Below, piece by piece: positions 1 to 7,482 of a stretch of DNA of 8,618 nt; the first letter of the stretch is position 1, and the number at the start of each line of letters is the position of its first letter. Below the pieces are notes generated by a model. The model had not been told where the DNA came from. It saw only the letters and a program-made list of their open reading frames with translations, and ran no database searches. A program made the translations under genes and the position numbers. This stretch comes from Pelagibius sp041565695 (GTDB lineage: Bacteria; Pseudomonadota; Alphaproteobacteria; Kiloniellales; Kiloniellaceae): the NCBI GenBank assembly GCA_041565695.1, contig JBFGUI010000163.1:1-8618 (forward strand), in the 5' to 3' direction.

Positions 1-882
1 CAGCTTGCGGGCCAGATCCGGCAGCAAGACGATGCCGATGGCGATGCCGATCAAGCCCAGCGGCAGCTGGTACACGCGGTCGGCGTAGTACAGGTAGGAG
101 AAGGCGCCCTCCTGCCAGGAGGCGATCGAAGAGCCGACGAAAATGTTGATCTGCAGGGCGCCGGCCGAGAGCATGCCCGGCAGCATCAGGGCGAGCAGGC
201 GCTTGACGGCGGGGGAGAGCCGCGGCCGCGGAAACCTGAGCGCCATGCCGGCGCGCTTTGCCGCCAGCACCAGGAAGACGAACTGCGCGGCGCCGGACAG
301 GCAGACCGCCCAGGCCATGACATGGCCCGGCGCGCCGGTGAACGGCAGCACCGCGACCAGGGCCACGATGAAGATGATGTTGAGCAGGATCGGCGCGGCC
401 GCCGCCGCGGCAAAGCGGTAGAGCGAATTGAGGACGCCACTGAGCAGCGCCGCCACCGCCATGAACAGCAGGTAGGGAAAGGTGATGCGCGACAGCTCGA
501 CCGCCAGGGCGAGCTTTTCCGGGTCCTGCGAAAAGCCCGACCCGATGACGTAGATGAACCATGGCATGCCGGCCATGGCCGCGGCCGAGAGCACCAGGAG
601 GCCGGTGACCAGCACCGAGAGCGCCTCGCCGGCGAAGCGCCGCGCCGCGGCCTCGCCTTCCTGTTCCAGGTGGCGCGCGAAGAGCGGCACGAAGGCGGCA
701 TTGAAGGCGCCCTCGGCAAAGAGCCGGCGGAACAGGTTGGGCAGGCGGAAGGCCGCAAAGAAGGCGTCTGCCACGGGGCTGGCGCCGACCACGTTGGCGA
801 TCAGGATGTCGCGGACGAAACCGAGGATGCGGCTGAGGCCGGTATAGCCCCCGACCGTCGCGACGGAACGAACAAGGCTCAT
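1..882 (-). CDS. murJ: Lipid II flippase MurJ (MviN family), N-terminal 294 residues, cut by window edge
   Basis: MurJ is the inner-membrane MOP-superfamily transporter that flips the peptidoglycan precursor lipid II to the periplasmic face. The frame opens with ATG at 882-880 and stays open to base 1, so the C-terminal part (roughly 200 or more residues in typical family members) lies outside the window. The start resembles the family: the segment SRILGFVRD carries Arg18 and Arg24, Asp39 sits in VADAFFAAF, and the conserved FAEGAFNAAFVP follows at about 55-66. A YYADR segment places an arginine at 269. These positions correspond to the functionally important R18, R24, D39 and R270 of E. coli MurJ, from memory of that family. 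Several hydrophobic helices are visible (about 93-112, 135-152, 164-181, 192-208). A strong Shine-Dalgarno lies just upstream. The gene sits 58 nt after glnD on the same strand, which suggests cotranscription. Confidence 0.96.
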   Translation of the reverse strand, partial: MSLVRSVATVGGYTGLSRILGFVRDILIANVVGASPVADAFFAAFRLPNLFRRLFAEGAFNAAFVPLFARHLEQEGEAAARRFAGEALSVLVTGLLVLSAAAMAGMPWFIYVIGSGFSQDPEKLALAVELSRITFPYLLFMAVAALLSGVLNSLYRFAAAAAAPILLNIIFIVALVAVLPFTGAPGHVMAWAVCLSGAAQFVFLVLAAKRAGMALRFPRPRLSPAVKRLLALMLPGMLSAGALQINIFVGSSIASWQEGAFSYLYYADRVYQLPLGLIGIAIGIVLLPDLARKL

Positions 883-886
883 GCCG

Positions 887-892
887 CTCCTT
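887..892 (-). promoter_or_regulatory. Ribosome binding site of murJ
   Basis: On the minus strand AAGGAG lies four bases before the ATG at 882-880. It is a near-perfect Shine-Dalgarno, slightly close to the start codon, and it supports that start. It lies in the 58-nt glnD-murJ gap, where I see no clear terminator (no stem followed by a T run), consistent with an operon. Confidence 0.7.
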
Positions 893-940
893 ACTTAGAG
901 AAATCCGGGCGCCGAGGGAACCGCGAAACGCCCGCCGGCC

Positions 941-3900
941 TCAGCGCGGCTTGCGCGCCGAAGGCTTGCGGGCGAGGGCCTTGCGCGCACCCGCCTGGGC
1001 CGTCGTCGCCTTGCGCGCCGCGGGCTTGGCAGCCGCGGGCTTCTGCGCGGCGGGTTTATTTGCCGGTGCCTTCTTGGGCGTCGTGTCCTTGGCCGGCGCC
1101 TTGCGCGCTGGCCGGCGTGCCGGCTTCGGCGCCGGCGGGCATTCGCCCTCCTCGAAGACCGCCAGCAGCTTCTTTTCGATCTGCTTCAGCTTCTGCTTGT
1201 TGTCGATCTTCCCGCCCAGGGCGTTCTGCACATAGAAGGTGTCGACCGCGCGCTCGCCGAAGGTGGCGATGCGGGCCGACTTGATGATCAGGCTCAGCTT
1301 GGTGAGCGTCAGCGTCACCTGGTACAGAAGGCCGGGGCGGTCGCGGCCGTTGACCTCGATCACCGTGTGAGCGCGGCTCGCCTTGTTGTCGATCAGCACC
1401 CGTGGCGAGACCTTGAACACTTTGAAGCGGCTGGGGATTGGTGACTGCTGCGCCTTGAGCTCCTGCAGCGGCCGCAGGCGCCCGGACAGCGACTGCTCGA
1501 TGGCCGAGGAGAGGCGCGCCAGCTTGCCCGGCTGGTCGAAGGGGCCGCCTTGGGCATCTTCGACATAGAAGGAGTCGAGCGCCATGCCGTTGGAGAGGGT
1601 GAAGATCCGCGCCGCTGTGATCGAGGCGCCGGCCACCGCCATGGCCCCGGCGATGCGGCTGAACAGGCCGGGGTGGTCGGGGGTGTAGACCGTCACCTCG
1701 GTGGCTTCGCGGTAGCGGTCGACCCGGGTGTCGATGGTCAGGGGAGCTCCGTTGGCCTCGGCCTCGCGCACCAGGCGGGCATGGCGCAGGTGGCTGTCGC
1801 CGTCCAAACCGCTCCAGTAGGAGGGATAGCCGCGGCGCAGGTGGGCGGTGATGTCCTTCTGAGTCCAGCCGGCTTCCTTCAGCTTTTCCTTGAGCACCTC
1901 CTTGGCCACCTTGACCTGGGCGTCGCGGCCCTCGGCGGCGAGCCCGCCGGTCAGCAGGGATTCCGTGCGCCAATAGAGATCGCGCAGCAGCGCCGCCTTC
2001 CAGGCGTTCCACACGCCCGGGCCGACGGCGCGAATGTCGGCGACGGTCAGCACCAGCAGCAGGCGCAGGCGCTCGGGCGACTGCACCAGATCGGCGAAGT
2101 CGCGGATCGTCTTGGCGTCGTCGATGTCGCGCTTGAAGGCGGTGTCGCTCATGGCGAGGTGGTGCAGCACCAGCCAGGAAACCGTCTCGGTCTCCGCCTC
2201 GTTGAGGCCGAGGCGCGGACAGACCTGCTGTGCCACCTTGGCGCCGAGTTCCGAGTGGTCGCCGCCGCGCCCCTTGGCGATGTCGTGCAGCAGCAGCGCC
2301 ATGTAGAGCACGCGCCGCGAGAGCACCTTGTGCACAACCTCGGTGGCGATCGGCGCCTCCTCGGCCAGTCGGCCCTGCTCGATGGCGTGCAGGATGCCGA
2401 TGGCGAAGATGGTGTGCTCGTCGACGGTGTAGGAGTGGTACATGTTGTACTGCATCTGCGCCACGACGCGTCCGAAGTCGGGCAGGAAGCGTCCCAGCAC
2501 GCCCGCTTCGTTGAGGCGGCGCAGAGTGGTCTCCGGGTTGTGCTCCGAAGTCAGCATCTCGAGAAACAGCGCGTTGGCCTTGGGGTCGGCGCGCAGTTGC
2601 TTGTTGACCAGCTTCAGCTTGCGCGTAACGGCGCGCAGGGTTTCCGGATGGATGTCGAGGTCGTGCTTCTGCGCCACCTGGAAGATGCGCAGCATCTCGA
2701 CCGGGTTCTCGCTGAACACATCCGGCGAGGCGACGGTCAGGCGATCGCCCTCCAGGCCGAAGCCTTCGACTTTGCGGCGGCGGCGCAGGGCGGGCAAGCG
2801 AAAGCGCGAACGGCGATTGTGTTCCGCCTCGATGACGGCGCAGAAAATGCGCGTCAGATCGCCGACTTCTTTTGCATGCAGGAAGTAGCGCTTCATGAAG
2901 CGCTCGACGTCCATCAGGCCGCCGTGCGGGGTGAAGCCCATGCGCGGCGCGATTTCCTTCTGCATGTCGAAGGTGAGGCGCTCGTCGGCGCGCCCGGAGA
3001 TGTAGTGCATGTGGCAGCGCAGGCTCCACAGGAAGTTCTGCGCCTTGTCGAAGGTGCGCACCTCCGCCGCCGTGAAGACCTTGCGCTGCACCAGCGTGGC
3101 GATGTCATCGACGTTGTAGAGGAACTTAGCGATCCAGAAGAGGGTCTGCAGGTCGCGCAGGCCGCCCTTGCCTTCCTTGATGTTCGGCTCCAGCGCGTAG
3201 CGCGAGCCGCCGAAGCGGTCGTGGCGCAGCTTGCGCTCGGCCAGCTTGGCCTCGATAAACTTGGTGCCGCCGCCCGCCTGAACCTCCTTCTGGAAGCGCT
3301 GGCGCAGCTCGCGGTAAAGCGCCTGGTCGCCCCACAGCCAGCGTGCCTCCAAAAGCGAGGTGCAGATGGTGATATCGCCCTTGGCGAGGCGGATGCATTC
3401 GGCGACCGAGCGGGTCGCATGGCCGACCTTGAAACCCATGTCCCACAGCAGATAGAGGATCTCCTCGATCACCTGCTCGCTGCGCGGGGTCAGCTTGTAG
3501 GGCAGCAGGAACAGCAGGTCGATGTCCGACTGCGGGGCCAGCTCGCCACGGCCGTAGCCGCCCACCGCCACCAGGGAGAGGCGCTCGCCGGTCGAGGGGT
3601 TGGCCAGCGGGTAGAGGCGCAGGCTCACGTGGTCGAACACCGTGCGGATCAGCTGGTCGACCATGTAGGCCTCGGAGCGCACCGTCACCGTGCCGCTGGC
3701 CGCCTCTTCCTCGAAACGGCGGCGCACCTCGGCGCGCCCGGCGGCAAGCGCCTGCTTGAGGGCCGCCAGCAGCCGGCTGCGCCGCTCGGACCCGACGGGC
3801 AGGGCCGCGCAGATCTCCTCCAGCTCGGCCGTGAGCCGGCGCCGGTTGACGATGGCGCGCGGATTGTCGATCCGGGTCCCGCCGGCGGCCTCGTGCGCCG

Positions 3901-3985
3901 CGTCCCCGCCCGCCGCCGCGGCGCCGGCGGCCGGTGTCTTGGCGGGCGAAGCCGTACGCGTGGCGATGTCGATGCTGCTGGGCAT
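941..3985 (-). CDS. glnD: [Protein-PII] uridylyltransferase / uridylyl-removing enzyme GlnD, with long basic C-terminal tail
   Basis: GlnD is the cytoplasmic glutamine sensor that uridylylates PII proteins (GlnB/GlnK) under nitrogen limitation and removes UMP when glutamine is high. The 1014-residue product shows the full domain order. A low-complexity Ala/Gly/Pro N terminus spans about 1-40. The nucleotidyltransferase core follows with GGYGRGELAPQSDID at 142-156, Asp154 and Asp156 being the likely metal ligands. The linker contains EPNIKEGKGGLRDLQ (266-280). The HD hydrolase domain carries MYHSYTVDEHT (515-525), His567-Asp568 in LLLHDIAKGRGGDHSELG and His608-His609. Two ACT domains follow, starting near 764 (VTVYTPDHPGLFSRIAG) and 875 (VIEVNGRDRPGLLYQV). 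Usual length is about 890-950; the excess is the N-terminal extension and a 64-residue basic tail (951-1014), described separately. The ATG at 3985-3983 has AAGGA four bases upstream. Probably cotranscribed with murJ downstream. Confidence 0.97.
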   Translation of the reverse strand: MPSSIDIATRTASPAKTPAAGAAAAGGDAAHEAAGGTRIDNPRAIVNRRRLTAELEEICAALPVGSERRSRLLAALKQALAAGRAEVRRRFEEEAASGTVTVRSEAYMVDQLIRTVFDHVSLRLYPLANPSTGERLSLVAVGGYGRGELAPQSDIDLLFLLPYKLTPRSEQVIEEILYLLWDMGFKVGHATRSVAECIRLAKGDITICTSLLEARWLWGDQALYRELRQRFQKEVQAGGGTKFIEAKLAERKLRHDRFGGSRYALEPNIKEGKGGLRDLQTLFWIAKFLYNVDDIATLVQRKVFTAAEVRTFDKAQNFLWSLRCHMHYISGRADERLTFDMQKEIAPRMGFTPHGGLMDVERFMKRYFLHAKEVGDLTRIFCAVIEAEHNRRSRFRLPALRRRRKVEGFGLEGDRLTVASPDVFSENPVEMLRIFQVAQKHDLDIHPETLRAVTRKLKLVNKQLRADPKANALFLEMLTSEHNPETTLRRLNEAGVLGRFLPDFGRVVAQMQYNMYHSYTVDEHTIFAIGILHAIEQGRLAEEAPIATEVVHKVLSRRVLYMALLLHDIAKGRGGDHSELGAKVAQQVCPRLGLNEAETETVSWLVLHHLAMSDTAFKRDIDDAKTIRDFADLVQSPERLRLLLVLTVADIRAVGPGVWNAWKAALLRDLYWRTESLLTGGLAAEGRDAQVKVAKEVLKEKLKEAGWTQKDITAHLRRGYPSYWSGLDGDSHLRHARLVREAEANGAPLTIDTRVDRYREATEVTVYTPDHPGLFSRIAGAMAVAGASITAARIFTLSNGMALDSFYVEDAQGGPFDQPGKLARLSSAIEQSLSGRLRPLQELKAQQSPIPSRFKVFKVSPRVLIDNKASRAHTVIEVNGRDRPGLLYQVTLTLTKLSLIIKSARIATFGERAVDTFYVQNALGGKIDNKQKLKQIEKKLLAVFEEGECPPAPKPARRPARKAPAKDTTPKKAPANKPAAQKPAAAKPAARKATTAQAGARKALARKPSARKPR
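944..1105 (-). repeat. 30-bp (10-codon) imperfect tandem repeat encoding the basic tail of GlnD
   Basis: Residues 961-1014 of GlnD line up in blocks of ten: RKAPAKDTTP, KKAPANKPAA, QKPAAAKPAA, RKATTAQAGA, RKALARKPSA and a final RKPR. Lysine is invariant at block position 2 and Arg, Lys or Gln at position 1. In the DNA the plus-strand word CTTGCGCGC recurs at 950, 980, 1010 and 1100, all offset by multiples of 30, with diverged copies at 1040 and 1070. The 64-residue tail (951-1014) has 20 Lys/Arg and a single acidic residue. It resembles the histone-H1-like Ala/Lys/Pro tails of some bacterial DNA-binding proteins. Function here is unknown. Confidence 0.75.
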
Positions 3986-4070
3986 TCTGTCCTTCTACCG
4001 GTCCCGGCCCTCTCGCGCACGGGCCTTCACTTCGGCGCTGGCAGCGCTTTTGTCCAGACCTGCACCAACA

Positions 4071-4087
4071 AAGGCAAGCCTTGCCTT
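4071..4087. promoter_or_regulatory. Perfect 17-nt palindrome, candidate operator
   Basis: AAGGCAAG and CTTGCCTT are exact inverted 8-bp arms around a single central C. A one-base centre suits a dimeric DNA-binding protein better than an RNA hairpin. It lies 86 bases upstream of the glnD start and 61 bases upstream of the lipoprotein start, so it could serve either or both. No regulator is identified. Confidence 0.35.
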
Positions 4088-4138
4088 GGCCGAGACACCA
4101 TATTGTGCTGAGGACAAGGCGTTTTTCGGACTGAGGTC

Positions 4139-4144
4139 GGAGAG
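4139..4144 (+). promoter_or_regulatory. Ribosome binding site of the lipoprotein gene
   Basis: GGAGAG precedes the ATG at 4148. The GGAG core ends five bases before the start codon, a normal spacing. This supports ATG 4148 over the in-frame ATGs at 4157 and 4193. Confidence 0.6.
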
Positions 4145-4147
4145 ATT

Positions 4148-4672
4148 ATGGCACAGATGCCGGCCCCCGTCTTAAGGGTCGTTCGCAGGCCAATGATCGG
4201 CGTGCTGCTGCTGGCTGCCGGACTGGCCGCCTGCAGCGGCGGCGGCGAAGCGCCGCGGCCGATGCACGTCAGCGCCCAGACGGCCGGCGAGATCCTCGAA
4301 CTCAGGGTCGACCACATCCCGCCGGGCCGCGAGATCATCGACCTCGTGCTGCTCGATCCCGGCGGCGGCGAAACCTTGGCCCGTGACCGCCAGATCATCA
4401 CCCGCGAGGAAGGCGGCGACAGCTTTTCCGGCCCCGCGGTCTCGGTGGGGGCCAGCGGCGGTTCCTCCAGCGGGGTCAATCCCTTCGTCTCGCTCGGCTA
4501 TCTCTTCCGCGGCAAGGAGCCGCAGCGGCGCAGCCGGCGGCTCGTCGCCACGCTGCCGATCCCCGACCCCGCGGCCTATGCCGCCGGCTATCGCGACTGG
4601 CGCGTCGAGCTGCGCTACCGCGACGAACTGGGCGAAGTCCAGCGCGTGCAGATCCCCGCGCCGGCGCCTTAG
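4148..4672 (+). CDS. Small outer-membrane-type lipoprotein of unknown function
   Basis: I do not recognise a family for this 174-residue protein. Its N terminus is a classical lipoprotein signal: Arg10, Arg13 and Arg14, a hydrophobic core from Met16, and the lipobox L26-A27-A28-C29, so Cys29 should be lipidated after signal peptidase II cleavage. The +2 residue is Ser, which by the Asp+2 rule favours Lol-dependent transfer to the outer membrane. The mature part has alternating, beta-like stretches (about 48-56, 62-70, 131-138, 150-158, 163-169), a Gly/Ser-rich segment at 101-109, then NPFVSLGYLF (111-120) and a basic patch RRSRR (127-131). The C terminus ends in Pro/Ala. The gene has its own Shine-Dalgarno, is divergent from glnD and convergent with mutS, and its TAG overlaps the mutS TAA. 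Codon use looks like the neighbours (GC-rich third positions), so recent transfer is not indicated. It may be absent from this locus in relatives. Confidence 0.82.
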   Translation: MAQMPAPVLRVVRRPMIGVLLLAAGLAACSGGGEAPRPMHVSAQTAGEILELRVDHIPPGREIIDLVLLDPGGGETLARDRQIITREEGGDSFSGPAVSVGASGGSSSGVNPFVSLGYLFRGKEPQRRSRRLVATLPIPDPAAYAAGYRDWRVELRYRDELGEVQRVQIPAPAP

Positions 4673-7413
4673 TCGGGGTTCAAGCGTTTCAGGCGGTAGA
4701 GCAGCTCCAGCGCCTCGCGCGGCGTGAGATCGTCGGGGTTGACCCCATCCAGGGCCGCTTCCACCGCGCTTTCCTGCGCTTGCGGCGCCGCGGCCTTGGC
4801 GGCCGTGGCGGCGAAGAGCGGCAGGTCGTCGGCGAGGCGGGTGAGGGCGCCGGCCTGCTCGCCCTGTTCCAGGCTCGACAGCACGGCCTCGGCGCGGGCG
4901 ATGGCGGCCTTCGGAAGGCCGGCCAGGCGGGCCACGTGGATGCCGTAGGAGCGGTCGGCCGCGCCGGGCGCCACCTCGTGCAGGAAGACCACGTCGCCCT
5001 GCCATTCCTTCACCCGCATGGTGTGGCAGGCCAGGGAATCGAGCTTCGCCGCGAGGCTGGTCAGCTCGTGGTAGTGGGTGGCGAAGAGGGCCCGGCAGCG
5101 GTTCACCTCGTGCAGGTGCTCCAGGCAGGCCCAGGCGATGGAAAGCCCGTCGAAGGTCGCCGTGCCGCGGCCGATCTCGTCGAGGATGACCAGAGCGCGC
5201 GGGCCGGCCTGGTTCAGGATGGCCGCCGTCTCGACCATCTCCACCATGAAGGTGGAGCGTCCGCGGGCCAGGTCGTCGGCGGCGCCGACGCGGCTGAACA
5301 GGCGGTCGACCACCCCGATATGGGCGGCCTCAGCCGGGACGTAGCTGCCCATCTGGGCGAGCACGGCGATGAGGGCGTTCTGGCGCAGGAAAGTCGACTT
5401 GCCTGCCATGTTGGGACCGGTCACCAGCCAGATCCGGCCGGTCCCCGCCGCGCCGTCTTCCAGCTGGCAGCCGTTGGCGACGAAGCCGCCTTCCTGGGCC
5501 GCGGCCAGCGCCGCCTCGACCACCGGATGGCGCCCGCCGGTGATGTGAAAGGCGGTGGTCTCGTCGACGCGCGGCCGGCACCAGCGCTCGGCGACCGCCA
5601 GCTCGGCCAGCGCCGTGGCGACGTCGAGAACGGCCAGGGCCCGGGCCGCGGTGGCGATCTCCTCGGCGCGCTGCAGCACCTCGCCGACCAGGTCCTGGAA
5701 CAGCTGCAGCTCGAGCGCCAGCGCGCGCTCCGCGGCCGAGGCGATCTTCTGCTCCAGTTCCGACAGTTCGACGGTGGAAAACCGCATCGCCGAGGCCAGG
5801 GTCTGGCGGTGGATGAAAGGGCTGTCGCCGCCGGTGGCGATCTTGTCGGCGTTGGTCGGCGTGACCTCGATGAAGTAGCCGAGCACGTTGTTGTGCTTCA
5901 CCTTCAGCGAAGGTACGCCGCTTTCCCGCGCGTACTTCTGCTGCAGCCCGGCGATCAGCTTGCGGCTGTCATCGCGCAGGGCGCGGAGCTCGTCCAGCCT
6001 GTCGTCATAGCCGGCCGCGATGGCGCCGCCGTCGCGCGCCTGCAGCGGCGGCTCGGCGGCAAGGGCGCGGGCGAGCCGCGCGATCAGGGTGTCGTGGAGG
6101 CCGAGGTCGCGGATCACTTCTCCCAGCAGCGCGGGCATGCCCTCCGCCGCCTGCTGCAGCAGGGCGCGCAGCTCCGCGGCGACGGCCAGCGCGTCGCGCA
6201 CCGCCGCCAGGTCGCGCGGGCCGCCGCGTCCGAGGCTGAGCCGCGACAGCGCGCGCTCGATGTCCGGGCAGCGGCGCAGGCGCCGGCGCAGCTCGCCGCG
6301 CAGTTCGGAAATGTCGATGAAGTGGGCGATGAGGTCGTGCCGCCGCGCGATCTCCGCCGCAGCGGTGAGCGGCGCGGCGAGGCGGGTTGCCAGCAGGCGC
6401 GCGCCGGCGCCGGTGACCGTGCGGTCGATGGTGGCGAGCAGGGAGCCGGCACGCCCGCCGCCCAGCGCCTCGGTCAATTCCAGGTTGCGCCGGGTGGCGG
6501 CATCGATCTCCATCACCTCGCCGGCAGCCAGGCGCCGCGGCGGCAGCAGGCGCGGCAAACGGCCCTTCTGGGTCAGGTTCACGTAGTCGATCAGCGCCCC
6601 GGCGGCGGCCGTCTCGGCCCGGCTGAAGGCGCCGAAGGCATCCAGCGCCTTGACCTCGAAGACCTCCTCCAGGCGCCGGGCCGCATTGGCGCTGTCGAAG
6701 CGGGCCGCGGGCAGCGGCGTGAGACGGTCCTTCAGCGCGGCGAAGGCCTCGGAAGTTTCCGGCCGCTCGAGCAGGCGGTCGGCGAGGATCAACTCGCCCG
6801 GGGCGAGGCGCGCCAGCACCGCGGCCAGGCCGGCGGCGGTGACGGGCTGGGCCTGAAAGGCGCCGGTCGAGATGTCGAGCCAGGCGAGCCCCAGCCCGCC
6901 GCCGGCCTCGGCCAGCGCCGCCAGGTAGTTATGGGCGCGGGCATCGAGCAGTTCGTCCTCGGTGATCGTCCCGGGCGTCACCACGCGCACCACATCGCGC
7001 CGCACCACGGCCTTGCTGCCGCGCTTCCTGGCCTCGGCCGGGTCCTCCATCTGCTCGCAGATCGCCACCTTGAAGCCCTTGCGGATGAGGCGCGAGAGAT
7101 AGCCGTCGGCTGAGTGCACCGGCACGCCGCACATGGGGATGTCCTGGCCCAGGTGCTGGCCGCGCTTGGTCAGCGCGATGTCGAGCGCGGCCGAGGCCTG
7201 CTCGGCGTCCTCGAAGAACAGCTCGTAGAAGTCGCCCATGCGGTAGAACAGCAGGCAGCCGGGGTGCGCCTGCTTGATCTCCAGGTACTGGGCCATCATG
7301 GGTGTCACGCCCGGCGTGCCCGCCGGCGCCGGCGCCGGGGTGGCGGTGCGGCCTTCGGGCCCGGCCGGGGCCTGGGCGGCGTCTTGTGCGGAAGTCGCTG
7401 CTTGTGCGGTCAT
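4669..7413 (-). CDS. mutS: DNA mismatch repair protein MutS
   Basis: MutS recognises mismatches and small loops, and its ATPase drives recruitment of MutL. The 914-residue product is complete. The mismatch-reading motif is in MGDFYELF (59-66; Phe62 and Glu64). The connector and lever domains follow, and the clamp region includes KVKHNNVLGYFIEV (504-517). The ATPase has Walker A GPNMAGKST (666-674), STFMVEM (720-726), Walker B LVILDEIGRGT (741-751; Asp745, Glu746) and the THYHEL switch (His780). LPLF at 864-867 is a plausible beta-clamp-binding motif. DDLTPREALELLYRLKRL at the C terminus is the usual oligomerisation helix. I chose ATG 7413-7411, which leaves a 36-residue Ala/Pro leader before the conserved TPMMAQYL. 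An in-frame ATG at 7551 would add 46 residues read through the 14-bp repeats and is unlikely. No strong Shine-Dalgarno is visible at 7413. It is divergent from the gene at 7617. Confidence 0.97.
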   Translation of the reverse strand: MTAQAATSAQDAAQAPAGPEGRTATPAPAPAGTPGVTPMMAQYLEIKQAHPGCLLFYRMGDFYELFFEDAEQASAALDIALTKRGQHLGQDIPMCGVPVHSADGYLSRLIRKGFKVAICEQMEDPAEARKRGSKAVVRRDVVRVVTPGTITEDELLDARAHNYLAALAEAGGGLGLAWLDISTGAFQAQPVTAAGLAAVLARLAPGELILADRLLERPETSEAFAALKDRLTPLPAARFDSANAARRLEEVFEVKALDAFGAFSRAETAAAGALIDYVNLTQKGRLPRLLPPRRLAAGEVMEIDAATRRNLELTEALGGGRAGSLLATIDRTVTGAGARLLATRLAAPLTAAAEIARRHDLIAHFIDISELRGELRRRLRRCPDIERALSRLSLGRGGPRDLAAVRDALAVAAELRALLQQAAEGMPALLGEVIRDLGLHDTLIARLARALAAEPPLQARDGGAIAAGYDDRLDELRALRDDSRKLIAGLQQKYARESGVPSLKVKHNNVLGYFIEVTPTNADKIATGGDSPFIHRQTLASAMRFSTVELSELEQKIASAAERALALELQLFQDLVGEVLQRAEEIATAARALAVLDVATALAELAVAERWCRPRVDETTAFHITGGRHPVVEAALAAAQEGGFVANGCQLEDGAAGTGRIWLVTGPNMAGKSTFLRQNALIAVLAQMGSYVPAEAAHIGVVDRLFSRVGAADDLARGRSTFMVEMVETAAILNQAGPRALVILDEIGRGTATFDGLSIAWACLEHLHEVNRCRALFATHYHELTSLAAKLDSLACHTMRVKEWQGDVVFLHEVAPGAADRSYGIHVARLAGLPKAAIARAEAVLSSLEQGEQAGALTRLADDLPLFAATAAKAAAPQAQESAVEAALDGVNPDDLTPREALELLYRLKRLNPD

Positions 7414-7440
7414 CGATCGGTGAGCTTTACTTTGCCGCAG

Positions 7441-7469
7441 GATATCACAGCCCCCCGGCGCGGAGGCAA
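7441..7469 (-). promoter_or_regulatory. Candidate promoter of mutS
   Basis: On the minus strand TTGCCT (7469-7464) is followed after exactly 17 bases by GATATC (7446-7441). The -35 matches TTGACA at 4 of 6 positions. The -10 is weak against the E. coli consensus (3 of 6), but the surrounding GTGATATC fits 6 of 8 positions of the alphaproteobacterial GCTANAWC type, as remembered from Caulobacter. Transcription would begin near 7434, giving a leader of about 20 nt before the mutS ATG, too short to include the upstream ATG at 7551. Confidence 0.4.
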
Positions 7470-7482
7470 GCCGGGCAGGCAA

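Larger units (their letters stand above)
3986..4147. promoter_or_regulatory. Divergent intergenic region between glnD and the lipoprotein gene
   Basis: These 162 nt should carry promoters for glnD-murJ (leftward) and for the lipoprotein gene (rightward). It is visibly more AT-rich than its surroundings between about 4045 and 4130. I found no sigma70 pair with both good boxes and good spacing in either direction; the nearest rightward candidates are CATATT (4099-4104) and TATTGT (4101-4106) without a well-spaced -35. The region contains a perfect odd palindrome, listed separately, and a TGCACC (4061-4066) that matches only one half of an NtrC-type site. Confidence 0.45.

Noticed and set aside
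1056..3029. A 657-codon open frame on the minus strand overlapping glnD in another frame
   Set aside because: It lies wholly inside glnD and reads as Arg/Pro/Ala/His-rich sequence typical of a shifted frame in GC-rich DNA.
4061..4076. A possible NtrC binding site upstream of glnD (TGCACC followed by AGGCA)
   Set aside because: Only one half-site matches the TGCAC...GTGCA pattern and the spacing is one base short, so the attractive nitrogen-control explanation is not supported.
1550..4111. An 853-codon open frame on the plus strand opposite glnD
   Set aside because: It is a shadow. The glnD frame encodes all expected domains, while this frame gives low-complexity Gln/His/Gly/Ala-rich sequence with no recognisable domain, as expected opposite a GC-rich gene lacking stop codons in the antisense frame.
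4780..7113. A 777-codon open frame on the plus strand opposite mutS
   Set aside because: Same reasoning: the mutS frame has every family motif, and the antisense product is a Gly/Arg/Gln-rich low-complexity sequence with no plausible fold or start signal.
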